DNA from: Sinorhizobium sp. B11
GTDB lineage: Bacteria; Pseudomonadota; Alphaproteobacteria; Rhizobiales; Rhizobiaceae
Reading direction: 5' to 3'
NCBI GenBank assembly: GCA_039725955.1
Contig: CP091034.1
Location: 2,976,001 to 3,040,000, forward strand
DNA length: 64,000 nt
The position numbers were made by a program, and so were the translations under genes. The notes under the pieces were generated by a model. That model was not told where the DNA came from and did no database searches. It saw only the letters and a program-made list of their open reading frames with translations. Below, piece by piece: positions 1 through 8,686 of the stretch (position 1 is its first letter; each line of letters starts with the position of its first letter).

Positions 1-502
1 CCGCCAGCTTTATCACGGTTGGCATGGTGAGGAGCTTCCACAATTCGTAACCGGACGTCCCAGAGAGATTCCCGAGGAAGCTGCAGAGAATGCGGCCGTG
101 GGAAACAACGGTGCATCGCGTCGCTCCGTCCAGCTGCGAGGCAATATGGCTCAGACCGGCTCTGAATCGCGCTGCCGTTTCGGCATGGGAATCGCCCCAG
201 ACCCGGTTCTCCCGATCGCTGAAATAGCGCTCGACCGATATCGCGAAATCGTCGCTTGATATCCACGCCACTTTGTCGGCTCGATGCTCGCGAAACTCCT
301 CGACAGCCGTCACCTCCAGGTGCGTCAACTGTCTTGCCGTCTGCATTGCCTTTGCTTCGGGGCTGCTGAAGACCAGTTCGGGCAATAGGCCTTTGAGAGA
401 TGCAGCCACGGTACGGCCAGCCTCGGTCAACGCCCAGGAGGCGGGAGGGCGCTCCGGATCGGGCATCGTCTCTGCATGGCGAACAAGATATATTTCACGC
501 AT
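1..502 (-). CDS. Histidine phosphatase family protein (phosphoglycerate mutase-like), 3' end outside window
   Basis: Reading the minus strand from the ATG at 502 gives 167 codons with no stop before the window edge, so the C-terminus is missing. Residues 6-12 read LVRHAET, the RHG-type phosphohistidine motif of the histidine phosphatase superfamily (H9 would carry the phosphate). A later VSHGRIL segment supplies the second catalytic histidine. Family members act on small phosphorylated metabolites or phosphoproteins; the substrate cannot be told. It lies 12 bases downstream of miaA on the same strand, so co-transcription is likely. Sure of the superfamily, not of the role. Confidence 0.85.
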   Translation of the reverse strand, partial: MREIYLVRHAETMPDPERPPASWALTEAGRTVAASLKGLLPELVFSSPEAKAMQTARQLTHLEVTAVEEFREHRADKVAWISSDDFAISVERYFSDRENRVWGDSHAETAARFRAGLSHIASQLDGATRCTVVSHGRILCSFLGNLSGTSGYELWKLLTMPTVIKLA

Positions 503-514
503 TCCTGGAACACT

Positions 515-1405
515 TCATGTCAACCGCTCCCAGCTTTCATCCATCTGGTTGCGGAACCATGTCATCTGCCGCTTGGCATATTGCCGCGTGGCGGCCGCCC
601 CGCGCTCGATCACCTCGCTGCGGCTCATCTCACTGCGCAGCATCGCCGCGATCTGCGATACACCGATCGCTTTCATGACAGGCATCTCGGCGGGAAGATC
701 GAGCGCCAGCAGCGCCTTCACCTCTTCCTCTGCTCCCTGCTCCAGCATCTTCTCGAAACGGCCATTGATGCGCTGGTGCAGTACGGCGCGATCCGGCAGC
801 ACGACGATCTTGCGCGCCGTCTCGGGATCGACGATGACTGGCCCCGCCTGCCCCTGGAATTCGGCGATCGACTGGCCCGTCGCCTCGAAGACTTCAAGCG
901 CCCGCACGATCCTCTGCCCGTCCTGCGGATTGAGGCTTCCGGCGACGGCGGGATCGGCCTTGGCAAGGTCCGCATAGAGAGCTTCCGGCCCCTGCTGCAG
1001 CAGTCGGCCCCGCAGCCGCTGGCGGATCGCCTCGGGGATGACAGGCATCTCCGAGAGCCCGCCTGTCAGCGCCTTGAAATAGAGACCGGTGCCGCCGACG
1101 AAGACCGGCAGCTTTCCCTCGGCGCGGATGCGCGGCAAGAGCGCCGTCACATCCCGCAGCCAGGCGCCCGTCGAATAGGCCTGCCCCGCCGGCACGTGAC
1201 CGTAGAGATGGTGCGGCACGCCTTCCATATCTTCTTCCGAAGGCCGCGCAGTCAGCACCCTCAGCGTGTCATAGACCTGCATGCTGTCGGCGTTGATCAC
1301 CACGCCGCCATGCTGTTTGGCCAGTTCCACAGCGAGCGCGGACTTGCCGCTGGCAGTCGGCCCGGTTATCAGGATCGCATTCAAAGTGCTCAGAAGGTTT
1401 TCCAT
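515..1405 (-). CDS. miaA: tRNA dimethylallyltransferase MiaA
   Basis: Transfers the dimethylallyl group of DMAPP to N6 of A37 in tRNAs reading UNN codons. The N-terminal P-loop GPTASGKS lies at about residues 15-22, followed by the INADSMQVY substrate/Mg site and the GGTGLY motif, all diagnostic of MiaA. About 296 residues is the normal family length. The open frame extends 28 codons further upstream, but that part is not MiaA-like; the start is the ATG at 1405, or the adjacent ATG at 1408. Its start region overlaps that of divergent serB, so each promoter and ribosome site must lie inside the other gene. Cytoplasmic. Confidence 0.95.
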   Translation of the reverse strand: MENLLSTLNAILITGPTASGKSALAVELAKQHGGVVINADSMQVYDTLRVLTARPSEEDMEGVPHHLYGHVPAGQAYSTGAWLRDVTALLPRIRAEGKLPVFVGGTGLYFKALTGGLSEMPVIPEAIRQRLRGRLLQQGPEALYADLAKADPAVAGSLNPQDGQRIVRALEVFEATGQSIAEFQGQAGPVIVDPETARKIVVLPDRAVLHQRINGRFEKMLEQGAEEEVKALLALDLPAEMPVMKAIGVSQIAAMLRSEMSRSEVIERGAAATRQYAKRQMTWFRNQMDESWERLT

Positions 1406-1406
1406 C

Positions 1407-2297
1407 ATGGCCCTCGTTGCCACGCTTGTTGCCAATCCGTCAAACCCCGTTCTTTCGCCCGCGATCGCCGAGCGCGCCGCCGACGCCGTCAAGTCATCGG
1501 GGCTCTACTGGCTGGCGGACGGTGTTGCCTGCGATATCGTGCTCGCGGACGGCTCCGACGGCCAGGCGGCCGAGGCCAGCCTGCACGCCGTAATCGCCGG
1601 CAACCCGATCGATCTCGTCATCCAGGAACAGGAAACCCGCCGCAAGAAGCTTTTGATCGCCGATATGGATTCCACCATGATCGGCCAGGAATGTATCGAT
1701 GAACTCGCCGCCGAAGTCGGCCTCAAGGACAGGGTCGCGGCCATCACCGCCCGCGCCATGAACGGCGAGATCGCCTTCGAGCCGGCATTGCGCGAACGCG
1801 TCGCGCTCCTGAAGGGCCTGCCGATATCGGTCGTCGATGAAGTCATTGCCAAGCGCATCACGCTGACCCCGGGCGGCCCGGAACTGATCGCCACCATGAA
1901 ATCGAAGGGCTATTACACCGCCCTCGTCTCCGGCGGCTTCACGGTCTTTACCAGCAAAATCGCCGCGACCCTCGGCTTCGACGAAAACCGCGCCAATATC
2001 CTGCTTGAGGAAGGCGGCGTCCTCTCCGGCTACGTCGCCGAACCCATTCTTGGCAAGCAGGCCAAGGTCGACGCCCTGAACGACATCGCCGCCCGTCTCG
2101 GCATCTCCCCTGAAGACGCCATTGCCGTCGGCGACGGCGCCAACGATCTCGGCATGCTGCATCTGGCCGGCTCCGGTGTCGCCTTGCACGCCAAACCGGC
2201 TGTCGCCGCTGAAGCAGGCATGCGGATCAACCACGGCGACCTGACGGCGCTGCTCTATATCCAGGGCTACCGCAAGACGGATTTCGTCACGGCTTGA
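1407..2297 (+). CDS. serB: Phosphoserine phosphatase SerB
   Basis: Hydrolyses O-phosphoserine to serine, the last step of serine synthesis. HAD-family motifs are in order: DMDST at about residues 86-90 (nucleophile D86, acid D88), LVSGGFT (motif II) and GDGANDLGML (motif III). The roughly 80-residue N-terminal extension before the HAD core is usual for proteobacterial SerB. The 296-residue length fits. The start ATG at 1407 lies after a frame that is open but not SerB-like, and it shares bases with the miaA start. A strong palindromic terminator follows the stop. Confidence 0.95.
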   Translation: MALVATLVANPSNPVLSPAIAERAADAVKSSGLYWLADGVACDIVLADGSDGQAAEASLHAVIAGNPIDLVIQEQETRRKKLLIADMDSTMIGQECIDELAAEVGLKDRVAAITARAMNGEIAFEPALRERVALLKGLPISVVDEVIAKRITLTPGGPELIATMKSKGYYTALVSGGFTVFTSKIAATLGFDENRANILLEEGGVLSGYVAEPILGKQAKVDALNDIAARLGISPEDAIAVGDGANDLGMLHLAGSGVALHAKPAVAAEAGMRINHGDLTALLYIQGYRKTDFVTA

Positions 2298-2323
2298 GCG
2301 CAGCGAACCACATCTGAAAACAG

Positions 2324-2350
2324 AAAAGGAGCGGCTAGCCGCTCCTTTTT
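2324..2350. terminator. Bidirectional intrinsic terminator between serB and degP
   Basis: Perfect palindrome: an AAAAGGAGCGGC arm, a TA centre, and the matching GCCGCTCCTTTT arm. It has T runs on both strands. It separates convergent serB and degP and can stop transcription from either side. Confidence 0.85.
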
Positions 2351-2376
2351 GATCTTCGGAACCGTATTCGAAGCCC

Positions 2377-4131
2377 TTACTCCATCGGCACGGCTACGAA
2401 GCGCAGATCGCCATTGGCAGCGGCGACCATCATCTGCGCATTGCGCCGGCCTTCCTGCTTCAGCGTCTGCACTTTCGTGGCAACCGCATCCGGCGACTTC
2501 ATGAATTCCTGCGCCACTTCGACGATCACGTCGCCGGGCTTGAGACCCTTTTCGGCCGCAGCAGAACCCGGCGCGACCTCGGTCACGACGACACCGTCGA
2601 CGCTTTCGGCGATGCCGAAGGCCTTGCGGGTTTCGGGGCTAAGCAGCGAGAGCGACAGGCCGAGCACGTGCTTTGGCGTAACCTGGCCTGGTGTCGCCTG
2701 ATCCTGCCCCTTTTGATCTGGGCCCTTCTGATCCTGTCCTTGATCCTGCTGATGCGGATCCTGGCCGTCCGGCGCGGTCTGTCCCTGATCGCCGCCCTGA
2801 TCCGGTTCGTCCATATCGTTGTTTTCGCCGGGATCGGGATTGATGACGCCGCCATCGCCGGAATTGTCGCCGGCAGCAGCCGCCTGGTCGCTGTCTTCGA
2901 GACGGCCGAGCGTCACCTTCACGGTCTGCTCCTTGCCGTCGCGCAGCACGATGACATCGACCTCCTTGCCGACAGGGCTTTCGGCGACCACGCGCGGCAG
3001 GTCGCGCATCTCGCTGACGACCTTGCCGTCGAATTTCAGGATGACATCGCCCGCCTTGATCGAACCATCATCGACAGGTCCGCCCTTGATGACCCCCGCA
3101 ACCAGCGCGCCCTTGGCGCTGTCGAGGCCGAGGCTGTCGGCCACCTCGTCGGTGACGGGCTGGATGCGCACGCCGAGCCAGCCGCGGCGCGTCTCGCCAT
3201 ATTCGCGAAGCTGATCGACGACGCCGGAAGCAAGCTCCGACGGCACCGAGAAGCCGATGCCGATCGAGCCGCCCGAGGGAGAAATGATCGCCGTATTGAT
3301 GCCGATCACCTCACCCTTCATGTTGAAGAGCGGACCGCCCGAATTGCCCTTGTTGATCGCCGCATCCGTCTGGATGAAATTGTCATAGGGGCCGGCATTG
3401 ATGTTGCGGCCGCGGCCCGAAATGATGCCGACCGTGACCGATCCGCCGAAGCCGAACGGGTTGCCGATCGCCATGACCCAGTCGCCGATGCGCATGACGC
3501 TGGAATCGCCGAACTTGACGGATTTCAGCGGCTGCTTCGGCTCGACCTTCAACACCGAAAGATCGGTCTTGGTATCCGTGCCGATCAGCTTGGCCTTGAG
3601 CTTGGAGCCGTTGGCGAAATTGACCTCGATGTCGTCGGCGCCTTCGATCACGTGGTTGTTGGTGACGATATAGCCGCTGGGATCGATGACGAAGCCGGAA
3701 CCGAGCGAACTGACATTGTGGTTGGGACCGCGATTGCCCTGCTGCTTATTGAAGAAATCGTTGAAGAATTCCTGGAACGGCGAGCCATCCGGCGCGCGCG
3801 GAGCCGGCCCTGCACCCTCGTCATCCTTCACGTTCTGCGAGGTCGAAATATTGACCACGGCATCGAGCAGTCCCTCGGCGAGATCGGCAACGGAAGCCGG
3901 CCCGTTGCCCGGCGCCGTCATCTGCACCGGCGGAGCCGCGGGTGCGACCGCAGCAGGAGAAACCGCTGGTGCTTGAGGCGCCGCAGGGGCCGGTGCTGCC
4001 TGTTCAGGTGTCGCTGGTGCGGGAGCGGTTTGCGCATGCGCAACACCGCTTGCGCCGACATTTGCCAGAAGGGCGGTGCCGGCCAGGAGCGCGAGCGTTC
4101 GTCTGAAGGGCGAGCGATTCGTGGGGGCCAT
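2377..4131 (-). CDS. degP: Periplasmic serine endoprotease DegP/HtrA (Do-like)
   Basis: Envelope quality-control protease and chaperone. With the start at ATG 4131 the protein has about 584 residues: a signal peptide (RR, hydrophobic core, AHA-Q cleavage near residue 33), a Pro/Ala-rich linker, a trypsin-like domain with H160 (NNHVIEGA), D190 (TKTDLSV) and S264 (GNSGGPL), PDZ1 (about 320-410), and PDZ2 at the C-terminus. Between the PDZ domains is an unusual stretch of about 75 residues rich in D, Q, G and P. The open frame allows a start 15 codons earlier (4176), but that would bury the signal peptide. It is downstream of hflK-hflC-DUF2065, a membrane/envelope proteolysis cluster. Confidence 0.95.
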   Translation of the reverse strand: MAPTNRSPFRRTLALLAGTALLANVGASGVAHAQTAPAPATPEQAAPAPAAPQAPAVSPAAVAPAAPPVQMTAPGNGPASVADLAEGLLDAVVNISTSQNVKDDEGAGPAPRAPDGSPFQEFFNDFFNKQQGNRGPNHNVSSLGSGFVIDPSGYIVTNNHVIEGADDIEVNFANGSKLKAKLIGTDTKTDLSVLKVEPKQPLKSVKFGDSSVMRIGDWVMAIGNPFGFGGSVTVGIISGRGRNINAGPYDNFIQTDAAINKGNSGGPLFNMKGEVIGINTAIISPSGGSIGIGFSVPSELASGVVDQLREYGETRRGWLGVRIQPVTDEVADSLGLDSAKGALVAGVIKGGPVDDGSIKAGDVILKFDGKVVSEMRDLPRVVAESPVGKEVDVIVLRDGKEQTVKVTLGRLEDSDQAAAAGDNSGDGGVINPDPGENNDMDEPDQGGDQGQTAPDGQDPHQQDQGQDQKGPDQKGQDQATPGQVTPKHVLGLSLSLLSPETRKAFGIAESVDGVVVTEVAPGSAAAEKGLKPGDVIVEVAQEFMKSPDAVATKVQTLKQEGRRNAQMMVAAANGDLRFVAVPME

Positions 4132-4234
4132 CAAGCTTCCTCTGCTGGGGTAAAGGCGCACATACAGCATCAGCATACGGCGGAATGATGGAGGGCGAAA
4201 TCACCTTTTCGCGAAATCCCCTTCCGAATGTGAC

Positions 4235-4420
4235 CTACCCTCGCAAAAGCCAGACTCCTCCGACGCCAAGCGCCGTCGCTGCCAGGCCGAAGGCTCTCAA
4301 TTGCCACTCTGGAATGCTGGGAAGAAGCTTCGCCATCCCGACAAGAAAACGAGGGGCCAGTGCATAGACCAGCCCCTCGATGATGAGGAAGAATGCAAGT
4401 CCCGTCAGGAAATCCTGCAT
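4235..4420 (-). CDS. DUF2065 family small membrane protein
   Basis: 61 residues with two hydrophobic segments (about 5-20 and 42-58) separated by a short basic/proline loop. This matches the small DUF2065 inner-membrane proteins that commonly follow hflC. It starts 11 bases after hflC ends on the same strand, so it should be translated from the hflKC transcript. Function is unknown; context suggests a link to the HflKC complex or to FtsH-type proteolysis. Confidence 0.85.
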   Translation of the reverse strand: MQDFLTGLAFFLIIEGLVYALAPRFLVGMAKLLPSIPEWQLRAFGLAATALGVGGVWLLRG

Positions 4421-4431
4421 TCTCTATATCG

Positions 4432-5394
4432 TCAGTTCGCCGCCGGAGCAGGCGCAGGCTGCGCGGCCGGCGGCGGCACGAGGCCGCCCGTCTGGCCGGG
4501 TACTGCAGGCTGATTGCCGTTCGAATTTTCGAAGTAGCGGAAGAACTCCGAGCTCGGCGACAGAACCAGCGTCGTATCCTGCGAGGACAGGGCCGTGGAA
4601 TAGGCCGACATCGAGCGATAGAACTCGAAGAAGGCCGGATCCTTGCCGAAGGACTCTGCGAAGATGCGGTTACGATCTGCGTCACCCTGACCACGCAGGA
4701 TTTCCGAGTCGCGCTGGGCATCAGCGGTGATCTCGACGACCTGACGGTCGGCGATGGCCCGGCGGCGCTGGCCTTCTTCGTTACCCTCGGCGCGAATACG
4801 CTCCGCCTCGGCCAGACGCTCTGAGCGCATGGCGTTATAGGTATTCGGAGCCACTTCCGGCGACAGGTCGGTCCGGCGAATGCGGACATCGTCGATATGC
4901 AGGCCGAGATTTTCGGCGTCGGTGCGCAGATCGTCCCGGATTTCGAGCATCATCGCCACGCGCTCTTCCGAAAGCGCGGCATTGTAGTCGCGCAGACCGT
5001 AGACGCGGCGAAGCGAGGAATCGAGCTGCGCGCGCAGACGTGCCTCGGCAGCGTCACGATCACCCGACACCGTTTCGCGGAAACGGCGCACATCCGAGAT
5101 GTTGTAGATCACGAAGGCATCGACATCGAAGGTCTGGCCGTCCTGAACCTGAACGCGGATATTGTCGAGGTCGAGCCTGAGTGCGCGCTTTTCGACATAT
5201 TGCACCCGGTCGGCATCCATGAAGCCGAACGGCAGCTTGAAATAGAGGCCCGGCTCGGTCTTCACCGACTGGATCTGACCGAAGCGCACGACGATCGCCT
5301 GTTGACCCGCGTTGACCACGAAGATCGACGAATAAAGAATGGCCAGAAGGATCGCGAGTGCGATGAGGATTACGGGAAGTCTGTTCGATAGCAT
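4432..5394 (-). CDS. hflC: HflC, protease modulator (SPFH/band 7 family)
   Basis: Partner of HflK in the large periplasm-facing inner-membrane complex that modulates the FtsH protease. It has one N-terminal transmembrane segment (about residues 7-26), then the band 7 domain with the motif QQAIVVRFGQ, and a coiled-coil region rich in E, R and A (about 165-235). The 320 residues include a Pro/Ala-rich tail. The start ATG is three bases after the hflK stop, implying translational coupling. Confidence 0.95.
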   Translation of the reverse strand: MLSNRLPVILIALAILLAILYSSIFVVNAGQQAIVVRFGQIQSVKTEPGLYFKLPFGFMDADRVQYVEKRALRLDLDNIRVQVQDGQTFDVDAFVIYNISDVRRFRETVSGDRDAAEARLRAQLDSSLRRVYGLRDYNAALSEERVAMMLEIRDDLRTDAENLGLHIDDVRIRRTDLSPEVAPNTYNAMRSERLAEAERIRAEGNEEGQRRRAIADRQVVEITADAQRDSEILRGQGDADRNRIFAESFGKDPAFFEFYRSMSAYSTALSSQDTTLVLSPSSEFFRYFENSNGNQPAVPGQTGGLVPPPAAQPAPAPAAN

Positions 5395-5397
5395 GGT

Positions 5398-6495
5398 TCA
5401 ACCTCCCTGCCGTGCCGGTGCCGCCGGTCGATTGATCTCGTTGAGCGGCAGGTAGGGCACGACGCCCTGCTTGTCGTCGATCACGACCTTCTTGGAGTTC
5501 TTCAAGACCTGTTCCATCGTTTCCAGGAACAGGCGCTTGCGCGTCACGTCGGGAGCTTTCGAATATTCGTCATTGATGGCGGTAAAGCGCTGGGCCTCAC
5601 CTTCGGCTTCCTTGACGACGCGATCCTTGTAGGCGGCTGCGTCTTCGCGGATACGGGCGGCATCGCCTCGCGCCTGGCCGAGCTTCTGGTTCGTATAGCG
5701 GTTGGCGTCCTCGATCGTGCTGTCGCGGTCGCGGCCGGCACGCTGCACTTCTTCGAAGGCATCGGCGACTTCACGCGGCGGCGCCACGTTCTGGATCGTC
5801 ACACCGGTGACGGTGATGCCCGCGCCGTAGCGGTTCATCGTATCCTGAACGATGTTGAGGACCTGTGTCTCGATCGGCTGACGATTGCTGCGGAACGCAT
5901 CCTGTGCCGGACGGCGGCCGACGATCTCGCGCATGGCGCTGTCGGAAACCTGCTGCAGCGTCTCGGCTGGATTCTCGACGCCGAAGAGGTAGGCCTTCGG
6001 ATCGCTGATCGTGTAGAAGACGGCAAACTGTACGTTGATGACGCTCCTGTCACCCGACAGCATCAGCCCGCTCGAAGAGCCGGCCGTGGTGGCGCCGATA
6101 TTCTGCTGCTGCACCGTCACCTTGACCATCTCGACGGTTTCGAACGGCCAGAAGTGGAAATGCAGGCCCGGCATGGAAATTTCTTCCTTGGGCTTGCCGA
6201 AGCGCAGTTCCACGCCGCGCTCGTCCGGCTGGACGACGTAAATGCACTGGAAAAGCCAGAAGATCGCAATGACCGCGACGATGATCGCAACGACACCGCC
6301 GTTGAAACCGCCGGGAACGATGCCCCGCAACTGATCTTGTCCGCGACGGATGATATCTTCCAGATCGGGCGGACCGCCCTTGCCGCCGCCACCGCCGCGT
6401 GGACGGTTCGGCCCCTGCCCCCATGGTCCCTGATTGTTATTTCCGCCGCCGCCGCCCCAAGGGCCGCCGCCGCCATTCTGATTGCTCCAGGGCAT
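5398..6495 (-). CDS. hflK: HflK, protease modulator (SPFH/band 7 family)
   Basis: Forms hetero-oligomers with HflC around FtsH. The start ATG at 6495 has a GAGG box five bases upstream; the frame is open for ten more codons but those lack a ribosome site. The N-terminus is the Gly/Asn/Pro-rich cytoplasmic tail typical of HflK (about residues 5-50), then one transmembrane segment (about 70-90), the band 7 domain (PDERGVELRFGK) and a long coiled coil. About 365 residues. First gene of the hflK-hflC-DUF2065-degP cluster, with a promoter match upstream. Confidence 0.95.
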   Translation of the reverse strand: MPWSNQNGGGGPWGGGGGNNNQGPWGQGPNRPRGGGGGKGGPPDLEDIIRRGQDQLRGIVPGGFNGGVVAIIVAVIAIFWLFQCIYVVQPDERGVELRFGKPKEEISMPGLHFHFWPFETVEMVKVTVQQQNIGATTAGSSSGLMLSGDRSVINVQFAVFYTISDPKAYLFGVENPAETLQQVSDSAMREIVGRRPAQDAFRSNRQPIETQVLNIVQDTMNRYGAGITVTGVTIQNVAPPREVADAFEEVQRAGRDRDSTIEDANRYTNQKLGQARGDAARIREDAAAYKDRVVKEAEGEAQRFTAINDEYSKAPDVTRKRLFLETMEQVLKNSKKVVIDDKQGVVPYLPLNEINRPAAPARQGG

Positions 6496-6567
6496 CAAAA
6501 CCTCGTTGTTCGTTACGTCATACACATCCGACCGCCGTGGGGGCTACCGGCGGATGCGATGGGACCG

Positions 6568-6595
6568 TTATAGGTATCACCGCATCTGCTTTCAA
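6568..6595 (-). promoter_or_regulatory. Candidate sigma-70 promoter for hflK
   Basis: On the minus strand a TTGAAA -35 box (6595-6590) is followed after 16 bases by a CTATAA -10 box (6573-6568), close to the rhizobial CTTGAC/CTATAT consensus. It sits about 70 bases upstream of the hflK start. Sequence match only. Confidence 0.45.
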
Positions 6596-6641
6596 CGCGG
6601 CGTCAGAAACTTGGTCAATATAATTGGAAAATAGTTCCTTT

Positions 6642-7163
6642 TCAGGCATCTCGACGTTCATAAACGACGAAACGCGTGGGATAGGTATCCCTCTCCCCTG
6701 CCGGAACATCAAGACTTTCGGTCGCCACCCAGGCGGCCGGATCGATGGCCGGAAAAACAGTATCGCCATCCACATCGGCCTCGACATGCGTGATGCACAT
6801 GCGATCGACGAAAGCCATGGCCTGCGCGTAGATCTGCCCGCCGCCAAGGATGGAGATTTCGTTTTCGCCCTGCTTGCGGGCGAGCGCCTCGGCCATTGTG
6901 ATCGCTTCGTCGAGCGAGCGGGCCATATGAACATCGGGATGGTCGATATCGGCATCCCGCGAGATCACCACGTGCTGGCGTCCCGGCAGCGGCTTTCCGC
7001 CGAAACTCTCGAAGGTCTTGCGGCCGACGACGACGGGCTTGCCCACCGTCATCGCCTTGAAGCGCTTGAGGTCTGTCGAAAGCCGCCAGGGCATGTCACC
7101 GTCGCGGCCGATGATGCCGTTGCGGGCAACGGCGACGAAGATGGTCTTGCGGATATCGGACAT
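6642..7163 (-). CDS. folA: Dihydrofolate reductase
   Basis: Reduces dihydrofolate to tetrahydrofolate with NADPH, recycling the folate oxidised by ThyA. The start ATG at 7163 gives 173 residues (MSDIRKT...); the 20 extra upstream codons of open frame are not DHFR-like. Visible motifs: GIIGRDGDMPW near the N-terminus (substrate/Met20 region), VVVGRKTFESFG (NADPH site) and LGGGQIYAQA. It lies downstream of thyA on the same strand, the classical thyA-folA pair. Confidence 0.95.
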   Translation of the reverse strand: MSDIRKTIFVAVARNGIIGRDGDMPWRLSTDLKRFKAMTVGKPVVVGRKTFESFGGKPLPGRQHVVISRDADIDHPDVHMARSLDEAITMAEALARKQGENEISILGGGQIYAQAMAFVDRMCITHVEADVDGDTVFPAIDPAAWVATESLDVPAGERDTYPTRFVVYERRDA

Positions 7164-7270
7164 CGGCCTTCCCGGCTTGGAGCACGCCACGCAAACCTGT
7201 GAAGCGGTCTGCGGTAACGACATGCGAAACAGAAACCTGAAGCAGGCGATCTGAAAGATCGCGACACGCT

Positions 7271-8065
7271 TTAGACGGCGATCGGCGCCTTGATACTGGC
7301 ATCGGCCTCATAGCCGACGAGCTCGAAATCCTCGTAGACGAAGCCGAATATATCCTTGACGTCGCGCTTGATCGCCATGCGCGGCAGCGCATGCGGCTGG
7401 CGCGTCAGCTGCAGTTTCGCCTGTTCGAAATGGTTGTGGTAGAGATGTGCATCGCCGAGCGTATGGACGAATTCGCCATATTTCAGCCCTGTCACCTGCG
7501 CCACCATCATCGTCAGCAGCGCATAGGAAGCGATGTTGAAGGGGACGCCAAGGAAGATATCGGCCGAGCGTTGGTAGAGCTGGCAGGAAAGCTTGCCGTC
7601 GGCCACATAGAACTGGAACAGGCAGTGACAGGGCGGCAGCGCCATCTCGTCCACTTCGGCCGGGTTCCAGGCCGAGACGATGTGACGGCGCGAGTTCGGA
7701 TTCTTCACGAGGCCTTTGACGAGATTGTCGATCTGGTCGATATGGCCGCCATCCGGCGCCGGCCAGGAGCGCCACTGGGCACCGTAGACCGGTCCGAGAT
7801 CACCGTTCTCGTCGGCCCATTCGTCCCAGATGCTGACGCCGTTTTCATGCAGGTAGCGGATATTGGTCTCGCCCTTGAGGAACCACAGGAGCTCGTGGAT
7901 GATCGAGCGCAGATGCAGCTTCTTCGTCGTCAGCACCGGAAAGCCGGCATCGAGATCGAAGCGCATCTGGTGACCGAAGACCGAGCGCGTGCCGGTACCC
8001 GTACGGTCGCCGCGGTCGGTGCCGTTTTCCATCACATGGCTCAAGAGGTCGAGATATTGCTTCAT
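7271..8065 (-). CDS. thyA: Thymidylate synthase
   Basis: Converts dUMP to dTMP with methylene-tetrahydrofolate. The 264 residues from ATG 8065 align in length and start (MKQYLDLL) with enterobacterial ThyA. Conserved motifs: RTGTGT, the catalytic cysteine in LPPCHCLFQFY, the dUMP-binding QRSADIFLGVPFNIASY and a C-terminal IKAPIAV. A GTG at 8074 is better spaced from an AAAGGA ribosome site (it adds three residues), so the true start is uncertain between the two. Followed by folA. Confidence 0.96.
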   Translation of the reverse strand: MKQYLDLLSHVMENGTDRGDRTGTGTRSVFGHQMRFDLDAGFPVLTTKKLHLRSIIHELLWFLKGETNIRYLHENGVSIWDEWADENGDLGPVYGAQWRSWPAPDGGHIDQIDNLVKGLVKNPNSRRHIVSAWNPAEVDEMALPPCHCLFQFYVADGKLSCQLYQRSADIFLGVPFNIASYALLTMMVAQVTGLKYGEFVHTLGDAHLYHNHFEQAKLQLTRQPHALPRMAIKRDVKDIFGFVYEDFELVGYEADASIKAPIAV

Positions 8066-8182
8066 GGTCGCCACCGATTCCTTTTGCGCCTAATTTAAGG
8101 GGAAAACGGCCGCAAACCAATGCGCCTTGCTGATTATCCAAGCAAAATCGCTGGAGAGCACGAAGCTTTTGTGACGTATCCC

Positions 8183-8211
8183 CTTTCCTTGCGATCACAA
8201 AAACACTATAT
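8183..8211 (+). promoter_or_regulatory. Candidate promoter of the tmRNA gene
   Basis: CTTTCC (8183-8188), a 17-base spacer and CTATAT (8206-8211). The -10 is the exact rhizobial consensus and the -35 matches four of six positions. The predicted start (about 8217) coincides with the first helix of the tmRNA acceptor piece. Confidence 0.5.
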
Positions 8212-8216
8212 CACCC

Positions 8217-8565
8217 GTGCCGGCTTTCGGGCCGGCTATGGCGATAAACGGGCGATGGAATAAGCCTATTGGACCCGGGGGCGGTACCCGGCGCCTCCAC
8301 CAAAAACAGACGGCTTCCCTGATGGGAAAAGGACTGCTTTTGATGGGGGCGAAATAGGATCGACAAGGGTGTAAAGATCGACTTTTTGCTCGGCATGATA
8401 CCGCCGTTATCGGGTCACAAGTGTAGTTGCAAACGACAACAACGCTAAGGAATACGCTCTCGCTGCCTAATGGCGGTGTGAGAATTCCGAACTAAGCCCT
8501 TACGGTTAGCCCCGTAAGGCGGGGTCCGAAGGCACCTGGCAACAGAAGCCTTCACCTTCTCCCCT
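8217..8565 (+). ncRNA. ssrA: Circularly permuted two-piece tmRNA
   Basis: Rescues stalled ribosomes. The permuted order of alphaproteobacteria is visible. The acceptor piece (about 8217-8302) comes first, ending in CGCCTCCACCA at 8292-8302. An excised spacer follows (8303-8344). The coding piece then starts at 8345 with GGGGGCG, which pairs with CGCCTCC to rebuild the acceptor stem. The tag frame at 8429-8470 encodes ANDNNAKEYALAA and a TAA stop; with the alanine from the charged tmRNA this is the usual degradation tag ending in LAA. The 3' boundary is approximate: a GAAGGC/GCCTTC helix (8527-8552) followed by a C/T-rich run. A minus-strand frame here is an artefact. Confidence 0.93.
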
Positions 8566-8686
8566 TTTTCGACGAAATCATGTATGCTGATGGGTGCATG
8601 AATCGGCTTGCGCCTTTCCCAAAGCGGCCGGACGTGCCATAGAAGTTCGTGAAAAGACTTCCAAACCGACGAAAGACAGGAAAAGC

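Noticed and set aside
8211..8396. 61-codon minus-strand ORF over the tmRNA gene
   Set aside because: It lies wholly on the complement of the acceptor piece, spacer and start of the coding piece of ssrA. Such frames are a familiar annotation artefact over tRNA-like genes.
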